Source: Carbonactinospora thermoautotrophica | GTDB taxonomy: Bacteria; Actinomycetota; Actinomycetes; Streptomycetales; Carbonactinosporaceae | DNA length: 64,000 nt | Reading direction: 5' to 3' | Assembly (NCBI RefSeq): GCF_001543895.1 | Contig: NZ_JYIJ01000014.1 | Location: 124,001 to 188,000, forward strand | Shown: in pieces, positions 41,758 through 51,275 of the stretch | Layout: each line of letters opens with the position of its first letter | Position numbering within the stretch: the stretch's first letter is position 1 | Notes under the pieces: generated by a model | Seen by the model: the letters and a program-made list of their open reading frames with translations, nothing else | What the model was told of the DNA's origin: nothing | The model's database searches: none | Translations under genes and position numbers: made by a program

Positions 41758-42369
41758 CTAGATTCCGACCCCGAGATCGGCCAGGAACGGGCTTGGCTGC
41801 CCGTGCCAGACGCGCAGGGCCTCCCAGGCCCGGGTGCAGGCGACGAACAGCAGGCAGCGTTCCCGCAGCAGTTCCTCGGCGTGGCGGAGCGGGTCCTCCT
41901 CGACCAGCAGCCGGACCAGGGGCAGGACCTGATCGTCGATGCCGAGCCGGCGCAGGTCGGCGTCGCTCACGTGGTCGAACAGCCGCTCCGGCTGGGTCGC
42001 CGACATCTGTTCCAGCCCTCGGGACAGATGTTCGATGGCGACCACGTTCCGGACCTCCAGCGCGCCGCTCACCGCGTTGACGGTGATCACGTGGTGGCTC
42101 GCCCAGCGGATCGCCTCGTCGTGGGGGAGTACGGTCAGCAACACGTACTCATCGCCATGCTCCGGCGCGGCCACCACGCCCCGATAGAAGTGAGTGATCC
42201 GGATCGTGCGGATGCGGGGGTCGCGCGCGTGCTGGATCTTCTCCAGGTGCAGCCCGGCGTGGGTGTGCTCGGCGAACTTGTCGATCGCCTCCTCGACCGC
42301 GCGCTTGACGTGGTTCTCCAGCTTCGCGTACTCGGTGAGAAACGACTTGGCGATCGACAACCGTGCCAT
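41758..42369 (-). CDS. Internally deleted UvrD-like helicase (RelE-like N-domain plus last helicase motif)
   Basis: 203 aa from ATG 42369 after AGGGGG. Residues 1-125 match the RelE-like domain that opens many actinobacterial UvrD-type helicases (SIAKSFLTEYAKLENHVKRA, HAGLHLEKIQHARDPRIRTI, then RITHFYRGVVAAPEHGDEYV). The last 45 residues match the very end of such helicases (ELLRERCLLFVACTRAWEAL, then WHGQPSPFL, helicase motif VI region). The ATPase core in between is absent, yet the frame is intact. So this is either an in-frame deletion product or a genuine mini-protein binding the partner downstream. It is 30 bases upstream of the helicase-PLD gene and probably co-transcribed. It cannot be a helicase itself: no Walker motifs. 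Confidence 0.7.
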   Translation of the reverse strand: MARLSIAKSFLTEYAKLENHVKRAVEEAIDKFAEHTHAGLHLEKIQHARDPRIRTIRITHFYRGVVAAPEHGDEYVLLTVLPHDEAIRWASHHVITVNAVSGALEVRNVVAIEHLSRGLEQMSATQPERLFDHVSDADLRRLGIDDQVLPLVRLLVEEDPLRHAEELLRERCLLFVACTRAWEALRVWHGQPSPFLADLGVGI

Positions 42370-42490
42370 GTCCCCCTGCCCATGTCCGGCCTTGATCGAC
42401 TACTGTGCCACAGGCCGCCCGGACCGTGGCCGGATTTCTGCCATGCGAAACCGCCCCTGATCGACTCGCGGCGGCGCTAGGTTTTACGCC

Positions 42491-45400
42491 GTGACTCCCG
42501 AACCCGCTCCTGGTCAGCTCGTGACCGTACGCAACCGCCTGTGGACTGTGGCCGACGTGGCGCGCGGCGCGGTCGCCGACGGCGACGCGCATCGCGTCAC
42601 CGCCCGGCCGCAGCACTTGGTCTCGCTGGTCAGCGTCGAGGACGACGCCCGGGATGAGAGCCTGCGCGTGGTCTGGGAGCTGGAGCCCGGCGTGGTCGTC
42701 CACGAGCGGGAGGCCCTGCCCGGCCCGGAGCAGGGGTTCGACGAGCCCGGCCAGCTCGACGCCTTCCTCGACGCGGTCCGCTGGGGCGCGATCGCCTCCG
42801 CCGACCGCTCGGCGTTGCAGGCGCCGTTCCGCAGCGGCGTCACGATCGAGGACTACCAGCTCGACCCGGTGGCCCGGGCGCTGTCCATGCCGCGCGTCAA
42901 CCTGCTGATCGCCGACGACGTCGGCCTGGGCAAGACAGTCGAGGCCGGCCTGGTCATGCAGGAGCTGCTGCTGCGGCACCGGGCGCGCAAGATGCTCATC
43001 GTCTGCCCGGCCAGCCTGACCGTGCAGTGGCGCGACGAGATGCGGGAGAAGTTCGGCCTGGACTTCCGCATCGTGGACTCCGAGCTGCTGCGCGCGCTGC
43101 GCCGCGAGCAGGGCCTGTACGTGAACCCGTGGGCGCACTACCCCCGGCTGATCACCAGCATCGACTGGCTCAAGCGCGACCGGCCCATGCGGCTGCTGCG
43201 CGACTTCCTGAAGTCCGGGCCGGCCTACCCCCGCCCGATCGACCTGCTGGTCGTCGACGAGGTGCACGCTTGCGCGCCCAGCGGTACCGGCCGGTACGCG
43301 GTCGACACGCTGCGCACCAAGGCGATCAAGGAACTCGCCCCGTACTGCGAGCACCGGCTGTTTTTGTCCGCGACCCCGCACAACGGGTACCTGGAGAGCT
43401 TCACCGCCCTGCTGGAGTTGCTGGACGAGCGGCGCTTCGCCCGCGGGGTGCGCCCGACCGAGGAGCAGCTACGCCGGGTCATGGTGCGCCGGCTGAAGTC
43501 CGAGCTGCCCCCGCGCTGGGACGGCAGCCCGCGCTTCCCCGAGCGCAAGCTGCTGCCCCTGGAGGTGGAGCTGGCCGGCGACGAGCGGGAGGCCCACGGC
43601 CTGCTGCGTGAGTACGCCGCCAGCCGGCTCGCCCGCGCCGCCGACCCCAGGCAGCGCGCGGCGGCCGACTTCGTCACCACCCTGCTCAAGAAGCGGCTGC
43701 TGTCCAGCCCTGCCGCCTTCCACCGCACCCTGCTCACCCACCTGGACACCGTTTCCGGCCGCGCCCCCGCCTTGGGCGCGGCCCCGCCGCCCGACGTGCT
43801 CCGGCGGTACGCCGAGCGGCTGGACGAGACCGGCGAGCGGGACGAGGAGTACGACGAGGTCGAGTTCGAGGCGCTGGCCGCCGCCAACCGGGCCGCGCAG
43901 CCGCTCACCCCGGCCGAGCGCGAGCTGCTGGACCGCCTGATCGCCTGGGCCGACCAGGCGCGCGGCCGGGCCGACGCCAAGTTCCGCTGCTTCCTCACCT
44001 GGCTGGACGGCGTCGTCCGGCCCGGCGGACGGTGGAGCGACGCGCGGGTCATCGTGTTCACCGAGTACCGGGACACCCAGCGCTGGCTGCGCGAGCGGCT
44101 GGTCAGCGCCGGCTACCCGGCCGAGCGCATCGCCCTGCTGTACGGCGGCATGGACGCGGCCGACCGGGAACGGGTCAAGAACGAGTTCCAGGGCGACCCC
44201 GCCCTCGCCCCGGTCCGGGTGCTGGTCGCCACCGACGCGGCCAGCGAGGGCATCAGCCTGCAACGGCACTGCCACCGGCTGCTGCACTGGGAGATCCCCT
44301 GGAACCCCAACCGGCTGGAGCAGCGCAACGGCCGCGTCGACCGGCACGGCCAGCGCGCCCGCGAGGTGCTGGTGTACCACTTCGTGCCCGCCGGGTACCG
44401 GGAGAAGATCGCCGACGGCTCCCTTGAGGGCGACCTGTTCTTCCTGCACCAGGCCGCGCAGAAGGTCGAGCAGATCCGCGAGGACCTGGGCAGCGTCGGC
44501 CCGGTGATCGCCGACCAGGTGGTGGAGGCCATGCTGGGCCGCCGCAGCCAGCTCGTGGAGACCGACGCCGAGCTGCGCCGCCGGCAGGTCTCCCGGCTGA
44601 AGTTCGAGCGCGACCTGGCCCGCCGGCTGGAGGAGTTGACCGCGCAGCTCACCGGCAGCCGCGACGCCCTCAACCTCAGCCCCGCCACCCTGGAACGCGT
44701 GGTGCGCACCGGGCTGCGGCTCGCTCACCGCAAGGACCTGCTGCCCGCCGACCCGCCCGCCGGCTTCACCGGCGCCTGCTTCCGGCTGCCGGAGCTGCCC
44801 GGCGCCTGGGCGGAGGCGCGTGCCGCCGGGCTGCGCCACCCGCTCACCGGGGAGGAACGCCCGGTCACCTTCGACGCCGACGCCTACCACCGGCACCACC
44901 GCGACGACGTGGTGCTGCTGCACCTGGGCAGCCGGCTGGTGCAGATGTGCCTGCGGCTGCTGCGCGCCGAGCTGTGGGCGGGCGGCGCGACGCAGGCGAG
45001 GCTGCGCCGGGTCACCGCCCGCGTCGTGCCCGGCGACAGCCTGCGCACCCCGGCCGTGGTGGCGTACGGGCGGATGGTGGTGACCGGCGCGGACGGCACC
45101 CGGCTGCACGAGGAGTTGGTCACCGCGGGCGGGTTCGTCGAGGGCGGCCGCCTGGCCCGGGCGGACGCCGAGGAGCTGGCCCGGTTCCTCGCCGGCGCGG
45201 GCGACCGGCAGCCGGGGGAGGAGACGCGCGCCCGGCTCGCCGAGCTGTGGCCCACGCTCGGCCCCTCCCTGGAGCGGCAGCTCCGCACCGAGGTGGACAA
45301 GCGGTTCCGCAGGCTCGCCAAGGAGCTGGACAAGCGCTGTGCCGAGGAGGTGGCCGCGGTCGGGGAGGTGCTGGCGGAGCTGGAGCGGTCGATCCGGGAC

Positions 45401-45625
45401 GCGCTCGACGACACCGAGCACTGGGAGCAGATCAGCCTGTTCGAGACCCAGAGCGCGGAGCGGGAACAGCTCCGCGCCGACCGGGCGGCGCTGGAGGAGC
45501 GGCTGGCGCAGCTCCCGGAGATCCGCGACCGGGAGCAGGACGCGCTGCGCCGCCGGTACGCCGACCCGGTGCCCCGGCTCTTCCCCGCCGCCGTGGCCTT
45601 CCTCGTCCCGTCCGCACTCGCGTAG
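42491..45625 (+). CDS. drmD: SNF2-family helicase, DISARM DrmD-like
   Basis: 1044 aa from GTG 42491; a weak ribosome site, but the N-terminus APGQLVTVRNRLWTVADVAR is as expected for DrmD. The SNF2 motor has Walker A IADDVGLGKTVEAGLVMQEL (near 142), LIVCPASLTVQWRDEMREKF, motif II LLVVDEVHACAPS and FLSATPHNGY. The C-terminal lobe has VIVFTEYRDTQRWLRERL, DAASEGISLQRHCHRLLHWE and NPNRLEQRNGRVDRHGQ (arginine finger). A long helical C-terminal extension (about 700-1044) is retained. In class 1 DISARM, DrmD acts with the DrmMI methylase against incoming phage DNA. Four bases separate it from the methylase start. DrmA and DrmB are not seen here. Confidence 0.85.
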   Translation: MTPEPAPGQLVTVRNRLWTVADVARGAVADGDAHRVTARPQHLVSLVSVEDDARDESLRVVWELEPGVVVHEREALPGPEQGFDEPGQLDAFLDAVRWGAIASADRSALQAPFRSGVTIEDYQLDPVARALSMPRVNLLIADDVGLGKTVEAGLVMQELLLRHRARKMLIVCPASLTVQWRDEMREKFGLDFRIVDSELLRALRREQGLYVNPWAHYPRLITSIDWLKRDRPMRLLRDFLKSGPAYPRPIDLLVVDEVHACAPSGTGRYAVDTLRTKAIKELAPYCEHRLFLSATPHNGYLESFTALLELLDERRFARGVRPTEEQLRRVMVRRLKSELPPRWDGSPRFPERKLLPLEVELAGDEREAHGLLREYAASRLARAADPRQRAAADFVTTLLKKRLLSSPAAFHRTLLTHLDTVSGRAPALGAAPPPDVLRRYAERLDETGERDEEYDEVEFEALAAANRAAQPLTPAERELLDRLIAWADQARGRADAKFRCFLTWLDGVVRPGGRWSDARVIVFTEYRDTQRWLRERLVSAGYPAERIALLYGGMDAADRERVKNEFQGDPALAPVRVLVATDAASEGISLQRHCHRLLHWEIPWNPNRLEQRNGRVDRHGQRAREVLVYHFVPAGYREKIADGSLEGDLFFLHQAAQKVEQIREDLGSVGPVIADQVVEAMLGRRSQLVETDAELRRRQVSRLKFERDLARRLEELTAQLTGSRDALNLSPATLERVVRTGLRLAHRKDLLPADPPAGFTGACFRLPELPGAWAEARAAGLRHPLTGEERPVTFDADAYHRHHRDDVVLLHLGSRLVQMCLRLLRAELWAGGATQARLRRVTARVVPGDSLRTPAVVAYGRMVVTGADGTRLHEELVTAGGFVEGGRLARADAEELARFLAGAGDRQPGEETRARLAELWPTLGPSLERQLRTEVDKRFRRLAKELDKRCAEEVAAVGEVLAELERSIRDALDDTEHWEQISLFETQSAEREQLRADRAALEERLAQLPEIRDREQDALRRRYADPVPRLFPAAVAFLVPSALA

Positions 45626-45628
45626 GTG

Positions 45629-48600
45629 ATGCCCGTGCCTCCCCGCGCTGCCAAGCCGAGCGACCAGCACGCCGAGTGGCTCGCCCTGCTGCCCGTCGAC
45701 GGCCCGTTCCTGGCGCTGCCGATCCTCACCGAAGCCTTCCGGCAGGGCTTGGACACCGTGCCGGACCGGGTGATGGAGCGGGTACGCGCCGCCTACGACC
45801 AGTTCACCGCCGACCCGGCCACGCTGTGCCGCGCCTGGATCGACTTCGTGCTCGCCGAGGTGCTCGGCTACGACACCCGCGTCCTGGTCACCGGCCCGCA
45901 GATCCCGGTGTACGAGCAGCGGCCGGGCGGCCCGATCCGGCCCGACGCGGCCGTGGTGACCGGCGGCGGGCAAGAGCGCGTCACCCGCCTGCTCGTGTAC
46001 CGCCTGCCGTGGGGCACCAACCTGGAGCGCTCCGGCGACGGCCCCGCCCCGCGCGACGCCGCCGCCGAGGTGGCGCGCGCCTCCGGCCACCCGCTCGCCC
46101 TGGTCACCAACGGCCGGCTGTGGCTGCTCGTCCACGCCCGAAGCGGCGAACCCACCACGGTCGCCACCTTCGACGCGGATCTGTGGCTGGAGGAGCCGCT
46201 GCTGCTGCGCGCCTTCGCCAGCCTGCTGTCGCTGCGCCGCCTCGCGGGCGTGCCCGAGGACGTCACGCTGGCCGGGCTGTTCCGCCGCAGCGCCGAGGCC
46301 CAGGCCGAGGTCACCGACACCCTCGGCCGCCAGGTCCGCCAAGCCGTGGAACTCCTGGTCGGCGAGATCTCCCGGCTGGACCGGGAGTCCGGCGGGGAAC
46401 TGCTGGCGGGGAAGGACCCCCGGGAGGTGTACCGGGGCGCGCTGACCGTCATGATGCGGCTGGTCTTCCTGCTGTACGCCGAGGAGCGGCGGCTGCTGCC
46501 GCTGGGGGAGGAGCTGTACGACGCCTCGTACGCGGTCTCCACCCTGCAACGCCGGCTCGACGGGGAGGCCAGCCAGCACGGCGAGGAGATCGGCGACCGG
46601 CGCACCGCCGCCTGGCCGCGCCTGCTCGCCACCTTCCGCCTCGTCCACGACGGCTGCGAGCACGAGGCGCTGCGGCTGCCCGCGTACGGCGGGGAGCTGT
46701 TCGACCCGGCCCGCTACCCGTGGCTGGACCGGCTCGCCGTCACCGACCGGGTGGTCCGCGAGATCCTGGACGCGCTGCTGGTGCTGCGCCGCAAGGGCCA
46801 GGGCGCGCAGCGGCTCTCCTACAAGGGCCTGGACGTGGAGCAGATCGGCCACGTGTACGAGGGCCTGCTGGAGTACTCCTGCGTCCGCGCGGACGAGCCG
46901 TACCTGGGGCTGGCCGGCAAGCTGGAGCCGGAACTGCCGCTCGCGGAGCTGGAGCGCCGCCGCGACCAGCCCGGGTTCGCCGGCTGGCTGCGCGAACAGA
47001 CGGGCATGACCGCCCGCCAGGTGGAGGCCGCGCTCGCCCACCGGCCGGACCCGCACGAGCTGGCCCTGCTGCACGCCGCCTGCGACAGCGACGCTGGCCT
47101 GGCCGCGCGGGCGCGCCCCTTCCTCGGGCTGCTCCGCCGCGACCTGCGCGGGCTCCCGACCGTGTACCCGGCAGGGTCGGTGCTGGTCACCCAGGTGTCA
47201 GACCGGCGCTCCTCCGGCACCCACTACACCCCGCGCGCCCTGGCCGAGGAGGTCGTCGAGCACACGCTCGCCCCGCTGTGCTACTCGCCCGGCCCGGCCG
47301 AGGGCGCCGAACCCGGCCACTGGCGGGCCAAGACCGCCGAGGAGCTGCTGTCGCTGAAGATCGTGGACCCGGCCATGGGCTCGGGCGCGTTCCTGGTGGC
47401 CGCCTGCCGGTACCTCGCCGACCGCGTGGTGGAGGCCTGGGACCGCGACGGCGCGCCCGACGAGCTGGACCTGCCCGCCGACCGCGACGAGCGCCTGGTG
47501 ATCGCCCGCCGCCTGGTCGCCGAGCGCTGCGTCTTCGGCGTGGACCGCGACGAGATGGCCGTCGGCCTGGCCAAGCTCTCCATGTGGCTGGTCACCCTGG
47601 CCAGGCACAAGCCGTTCTCCTTCCTCGACCACGCGCTGCGCTGCGGGGACTCGCTGATCGGGGTGACCCGGCTGGACCAGGTGGTGAAGTTCCACCTCAA
47701 CCCGGCCGAGGGCGAGTTCTGGAACGCCCGGCTTTCTGGCGAGATCGACAGGCTGGTCGAGCGGGTGATGGGCGAGGCGACCGAACTGCGCCGCGAGATC
47801 GAGGCCATGCCGGTACGCGACGTGCGCGACGCCGAGGAGAAGGAGCGCAAGCTCAACCGGGCCGAGAAGCTGACCGAGGGCCTGCGGCTGGCCGCCGACG
47901 CGGTGGTCGCCGCCGCGCTCTCCACCGCGAAACTGTCGGACGACGCGTACGACGACCGGCTCAATTCGATCTCGGAGCCGGTGCAGGACGCCTTGCACGG
48001 CGACACGGAGGCCGAGCGGAAGGTCCGCGACAAGGTGGACGCCTGGCTCAAGGGGCCGCGCCCCGAGCCGGTCCGCCCCTTCCACTGGCCCCTGGAGTTC
48101 CCCGAGGTCTTCGCCCGGGGCGGCTTCGACGCCGTGGTCGGCAACCCGCCCTTCGTCGGCGGGCAGCGCATCACCGGCACGGCCGGCGAGGACTACCGCG
48201 ACCACCTGGTCCGCCGGATCGCGCGCGGCCGGCGCGGCAGCGCCGACCTGTGCGCCTACTTCTTCCTCCGCGATTTGGACATCGCCCCGAAGGGCCGGGT
48301 CGGCGTCATCGCCACCAACACCATCGCCCAGGGCGACACCCGCGAGGTCGGGCTGGAGCAGGCCGTGCAGCGTGGCTGGACGATCTACCGGGGCGAGAAG
48401 ACTCGTTTGTGGCCTGGCACCGCGTCGGTGGTGGTGTCCCTTGTCTGGGCGGGTCGAGCGCCTGAATCGGAACCCCGCATCCTCGACGGCTGGCGAGTAC
48501 GCGACATCACACCGGCACTCGATCCCCAGTCAAGGGTGACCGGAACGCCGTACCGGCTGGCAGCCAACGCGGGCAAGTCCTTCATCGGCTCGTACGTGCT

Positions 48601-49576
48601 CGGCATGGGCTTCGTGCTGGAGCCTGAGCAGGCCCATGCCCTCATCGAAGCCGACCCGCGCAACGCTGAGGTGCTGTTCCCGTATCTCAACGGTGAGGAC
48701 CTGAACTCCCGGCCCGACTGCTCGGCCAGCCGGTGGGTCATCAACTTCCATGATTGGCCGCTGGAGAAGGCGAAGACGTACCCCGAGCCGTTCCGCATCG
48801 TCGAGGAGAAAGTCAAGCCGCAGCGGCTTCAGCAGCACGACCAGTACGGACAACGCTACTGGTGGCGGTTCTTGCGCACGCGCCCTGAGTTGTATGAAGC
48901 GATCAAAGATCTTAGTCGTGTGCTAGTAATTGCCCGGATTAGTCGCACCGGTATGCCAGTTCTCGTTCCATGCGGGCAGGTGCTCAACGAGAAGATCGTT
49001 GTCTTTGCTACTGACTCCAGCGTTGATCTTGCATTGATCTCATCGGAGCTTCATCGTCTTTGGGCGCATAAGTACTCGGCGACGCTAAAGACTGATCTCC
49101 AATACACGCCTTCCGACTGCTTCGAGACCTTCCCGCAGCCGGACCCAACCAGCCGGACGAAGCATGTGGGTGCGGAACTGGAGGCGTACCGTCGTCCGCT
49201 CATGCTGCGGCGGCAGCTTGGGCTCACCGCTTTGTACAACCGGGTGAATGACCCTGACGACCACGACCCGGCGATAGCCCGGCTGCGGGAGATCCACGTC
49301 GAGATCGACGAGGCGGTGCGCGAGGCGTACGGGTGGGACGACCTGGAGTTGAAGCACGGGTTCTACGAGACCCGGCAGGGGATGCGGTTCACGGTCGCGC
49401 CGGATGTGCAGGTGGAGATCTGCGACCGGCTGCTGGAGCTGAACCACCAGCGGTACGAGGAAGAGGTCGCGCGCGGCCTGCACAGCAAGAAGCGCTCCGG
49501 CCGGCCCGCGGGAGGGCGGGCCGAGCCGGAGTCGTGGGACGGGGCGCTGTTCCCGCCGGACGGAGCCTTGTTCTAG
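45629..49576 (+). CDS. drmMI: Large N6-adenine DNA methyltransferase, DISARM DrmMI / Eco57I-like
   Basis: 1315 aa. ATG 45629 follows the drmD stop; GTG 45626 or 45635 are alternatives. The N-terminal 550 aa form a helical/nuclease-like region (PDAAVVTGGGQERVTRLLVY, VYRGALTVMMRLVFLLYAEE). Methylase motif I IVDPAMGSGAFLVAACRYLA is near 579 and catalytic motif IV FDAVVGNPPFVGGQRITG near 836, followed by a C-terminal target-recognition region with PLNG-like segments. This size and order fit the class 1 DISARM methylase. It marks host DNA as self; with DrmD it forms the modification half of a defence system. Codon use becomes visibly AT-richer around 48400-49200, inside the presumed recognition region. 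The stop overlaps the next convergent stop (CTAG). Confidence 0.85.
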   Translation: MPVPPRAAKPSDQHAEWLALLPVDGPFLALPILTEAFRQGLDTVPDRVMERVRAAYDQFTADPATLCRAWIDFVLAEVLGYDTRVLVTGPQIPVYEQRPGGPIRPDAAVVTGGGQERVTRLLVYRLPWGTNLERSGDGPAPRDAAAEVARASGHPLALVTNGRLWLLVHARSGEPTTVATFDADLWLEEPLLLRAFASLLSLRRLAGVPEDVTLAGLFRRSAEAQAEVTDTLGRQVRQAVELLVGEISRLDRESGGELLAGKDPREVYRGALTVMMRLVFLLYAEERRLLPLGEELYDASYAVSTLQRRLDGEASQHGEEIGDRRTAAWPRLLATFRLVHDGCEHEALRLPAYGGELFDPARYPWLDRLAVTDRVVREILDALLVLRRKGQGAQRLSYKGLDVEQIGHVYEGLLEYSCVRADEPYLGLAGKLEPELPLAELERRRDQPGFAGWLREQTGMTARQVEAALAHRPDPHELALLHAACDSDAGLAARARPFLGLLRRDLRGLPTVYPAGSVLVTQVSDRRSSGTHYTPRALAEEVVEHTLAPLCYSPGPAEGAEPGHWRAKTAEELLSLKIVDPAMGSGAFLVAACRYLADRVVEAWDRDGAPDELDLPADRDERLVIARRLVAERCVFGVDRDEMAVGLAKLSMWLVTLARHKPFSFLDHALRCGDSLIGVTRLDQVVKFHLNPAEGEFWNARLSGEIDRLVERVMGEATELRREIEAMPVRDVRDAEEKERKLNRAEKLTEGLRLAADAVVAAALSTAKLSDDAYDDRLNSISEPVQDALHGDTEAERKVRDKVDAWLKGPRPEPVRPFHWPLEFPEVFARGGFDAVVGNPPFVGGQRITGTAGEDYRDHLVRRIARGRRGSADLCAYFFLRDLDIAPKGRVGVIATNTIAQGDTREVGLEQAVQRGWTIYRGEKTRLWPGTASVVVSLVWAGRAPESEPRILDGWRVRDITPALDPQSRVTGTPYRLAANAGKSFIGSYVLGMGFVLEPEQAHALIEADPRNAEVLFPYLNGEDLNSRPDCSASRWVINFHDWPLEKAKTYPEPFRIVEEKVKPQRLQQHDQYGQRYWWRFLRTRPELYEAIKDLSRVLVIARISRTGMPVLVPCGQVLNEKIVVFATDSSVDLALISSELHRLWAHKYSATLKTDLQYTPSDCFETFPQPDPTSRTKHVGAELEAYRRPLMLRRQLGLTALYNRVNDPDDHDPAIARLREIHVEIDEAVREAYGWDDLELKHGFYETRQGMRFTVAPDVQVEICDRLLELNHQRYEEEVARGLHSKKRSGRPAGGRAEPESWDGALFPPDGALF

Positions 49577-51069
49577 TTGCTGCTCGCGAGGAATTCCCGC
49601 AGGTCGCGGGCTGCCGGCGTGTGCTGGGCTTCTTTGGGAAGGGACCTGGCCACCTCGCGGGCGTACGACCACAGGATCGGCGCTCGCCGCTCCTCGGGCA
49701 GGTCGAGGATCACCCGGACGGTGCTGCGGCATCCCTCGGTGACGTCGCCGTCCCTGACGAGGCATTCAGCCTGGTGCAGGCGGATGAGGGTCGGCTCAAG
49801 CGTCTCGTTGGGGGAGTAGAGCGGCAGCGCGGCCTGCTGTTCCCGGTACGCCTCCCGGGTGAGCCCGACCCGGGTCAGGCTGCCGCTGAAGTACGAGCGC
49901 ATCTGCTGCTCGGGGAAGCAGAACGAGCTGGCCCGGGTTTCCTCCGCGTCGAGCCGGGCGAAGGCGTCCCGCGCTCGGTTGATCGCGGCAGACACGCCGG
50001 GGCGGTCGCCCAGCCAGGACCGCGCGCTCGCCTCCACGGCGTGCGCCATCGGGTGGGCGGCGCACGGGATGTTCCGGGTGAGCGCCTGGGCCTGCTCGGT
50101 GAGCCGCAGCGCGAGCCGGGCCGTTTGCACCGGGTCAGCGCCGTAGCGGATGCGGGGGAGCGCCCCGGAGATCGCCTTGCGGGTGAGCACCCAGCCGCGC
50201 AGGGCGCGGTCGCCGTTCTCCTCGGCGGCGGCCTGCGCGGTGTTGAACCACCGCCAGGCGTCGCGCGGCTCGCCGAGGTTGAGCAGCGTGACCCCCATGA
50301 GCGCGGCGAGCTGCGCGCTCAGGTAGTAGACGTGCTTGCGGTCGTGCAGCCGCAGGCCGCGCTGGGCCAGCGCCTGGAGTTCGGCGAAGTCCGCCGCGAG
50401 CTCGCCGAGCAGCGACAGCGGCGGCGCGGTCTTGAGGGCGTAGCCGTGGGCTTCGACGATGTGCTCCCACTCGTCGAGGGTGGTCGGTTCGAGTGCCGGG
50501 GGCCGGACCGTGTGCTCGGCGTCCTGACGGAGCAGTTCGAGCGCGTGCGCGGCCTGCGGGGTGAGGCCGCTGCCCAGGGCGAGTCCGGCTAACGCGGTGC
50601 GGAGCAGTTCACGACGGCGCATCGGGTCCTCCTGGTGATCCGTTCTATTCAGGAGATCACCGGTTGACCCCTTTTCGCCACCCTTTCCGGGGCCTGCGAG
50701 GACCGGAAATAGCGGTCGTTCGCCAGGCTCGCCCCCGCTGTAGTCGCCGCCGAAGCCCAGCCAGTCCGGCCGCGTCTGGTACAGGCGACACAAGGGATCG
50801 AGGAGCCACATCGGCACCGGGTGCTTGCCCAGCTCGTAGCAGCTCAGCCCGGCCTTGCCCAGGTGGGGCTGGCGGAGCCCGATCCGCGCGCAGACCTCGT
50901 CCAGCCGGTCGGCGGCCTCCTCCAGCGGCCAGCCGTGGGCCAGCCGCCAGGCCCGCAGCGGGGTCACCTGGCAGCAGGCCACGATCTCCGCCGCGGTACG
51001 GACCAGCGGCCAGCCGGCACGCTGGGCGAGTTCCCTGATGCGGGCCGCGCAGGCCCTGCCGTGCGCCAT
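49573..51069 (-). CDS. HTH regulator with TPR-like helical C-terminal domain
   Basis: 498 aa from ATG 51069. The N-terminal 100 aa hold a cryptic XRE-type HTH (LRAWRLAHGWPLEEAADRLD, CYELGKHPVPMWLLDPLCRL, TRPDWLGFG). A linker with MRRRELLRTALAGLALGSGL follows, then about 300 aa of alpha-helical repeats (LAADFAELQALAQRGLRLHD, RWFNTAQAAAEENGDRALRG, RLHQAECLVRDGDVTEGCRS). This is the common actinomycete architecture of HTH plus TPR regulators near secondary-metabolite and defence loci. Its position between the defence methylase and the mycosin array leaves both as targets. Ribosome site GGGGGTGG. Confidence 0.75.
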   Translation of the reverse strand: MAHGRACAARIRELAQRAGWPLVRTAAEIVACCQVTPLRAWRLAHGWPLEEAADRLDEVCARIGLRQPHLGKAGLSCYELGKHPVPMWLLDPLCRLYQTRPDWLGFGGDYSGGEPGERPLFPVLAGPGKGGEKGSTGDLLNRTDHQEDPMRRRELLRTALAGLALGSGLTPQAAHALELLRQDAEHTVRPPALEPTTLDEWEHIVEAHGYALKTAPPLSLLGELAADFAELQALAQRGLRLHDRKHVYYLSAQLAALMGVTLLNLGEPRDAWRWFNTAQAAAEENGDRALRGWVLTRKAISGALPRIRYGADPVQTARLALRLTEQAQALTRNIPCAAHPMAHAVEASARSWLGDRPGVSAAINRARDAFARLDAEETRASSFCFPEQQMRSYFSGSLTRVGLTREAYREQQAALPLYSPNETLEPTLIRLHQAECLVRDGDVTEGCRSTVRVILDLPEERRAPILWSYAREVARSLPKEAQHTPAARDLREFLASSN

Positions 51070-51162
51070 CGCACCACCCCCGGTACGTGATCGAAAACCT
51101 GCCCTCACCGTAATGCCGGAAAGACGCTGGTGTGGTCGGGTTCGGTAAGACGGGTGACGCAA

Positions 51163-51201
51163 GTAGTGCCTGGCGCGACCAGAGGTCGCGCCAGGCACTA
51201 C
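51163..51201. terminator. 18-bp perfect hairpin
   Basis: GTAGTGCCTGGCGCGACC (51163-51180), loop AGA, and its exact complement (51184-51201). Second hairpin of the double structure that ends the leftward mycosin array, upstream of the HTH regulator. Confidence 0.75.
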
Positions 51202-51225
51202 ATACGCTGTGGGGGCCGGCTTTGC

Positions 51226-51274
51226 TGCGGCTCATGCTTGCGGCTCGTGCTGCGGCTTGTGCTGCGGCTCGTGC
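51226..51274 (+). repeat. Four imperfect copies of TGCGGCTCGTGC
   Basis: Copies at 51226-51237 (CTCATGC variant), 51239-51250, 51251-51262 (CTTGTGC variant) and 51263-51274, filling the gap between the two hairpins. Confidence 0.7.
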
Positions 51275-51275
51275 T

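Noticed and set aside
43469-47074. 1,201-codon minus-strand open frame
   Set aside because: Antisense shadow of the DrmD and methylase genes.
35161-49576. Complete DISARM system
   Set aside because: No DrmA helicase or DUF1998 DrmB is recognisable; only DrmD-, DrmMI- and PLD-like components are present.
51226-51274. CRISPR-like array
   Set aside because: 12-base imperfect repeats without spacers.
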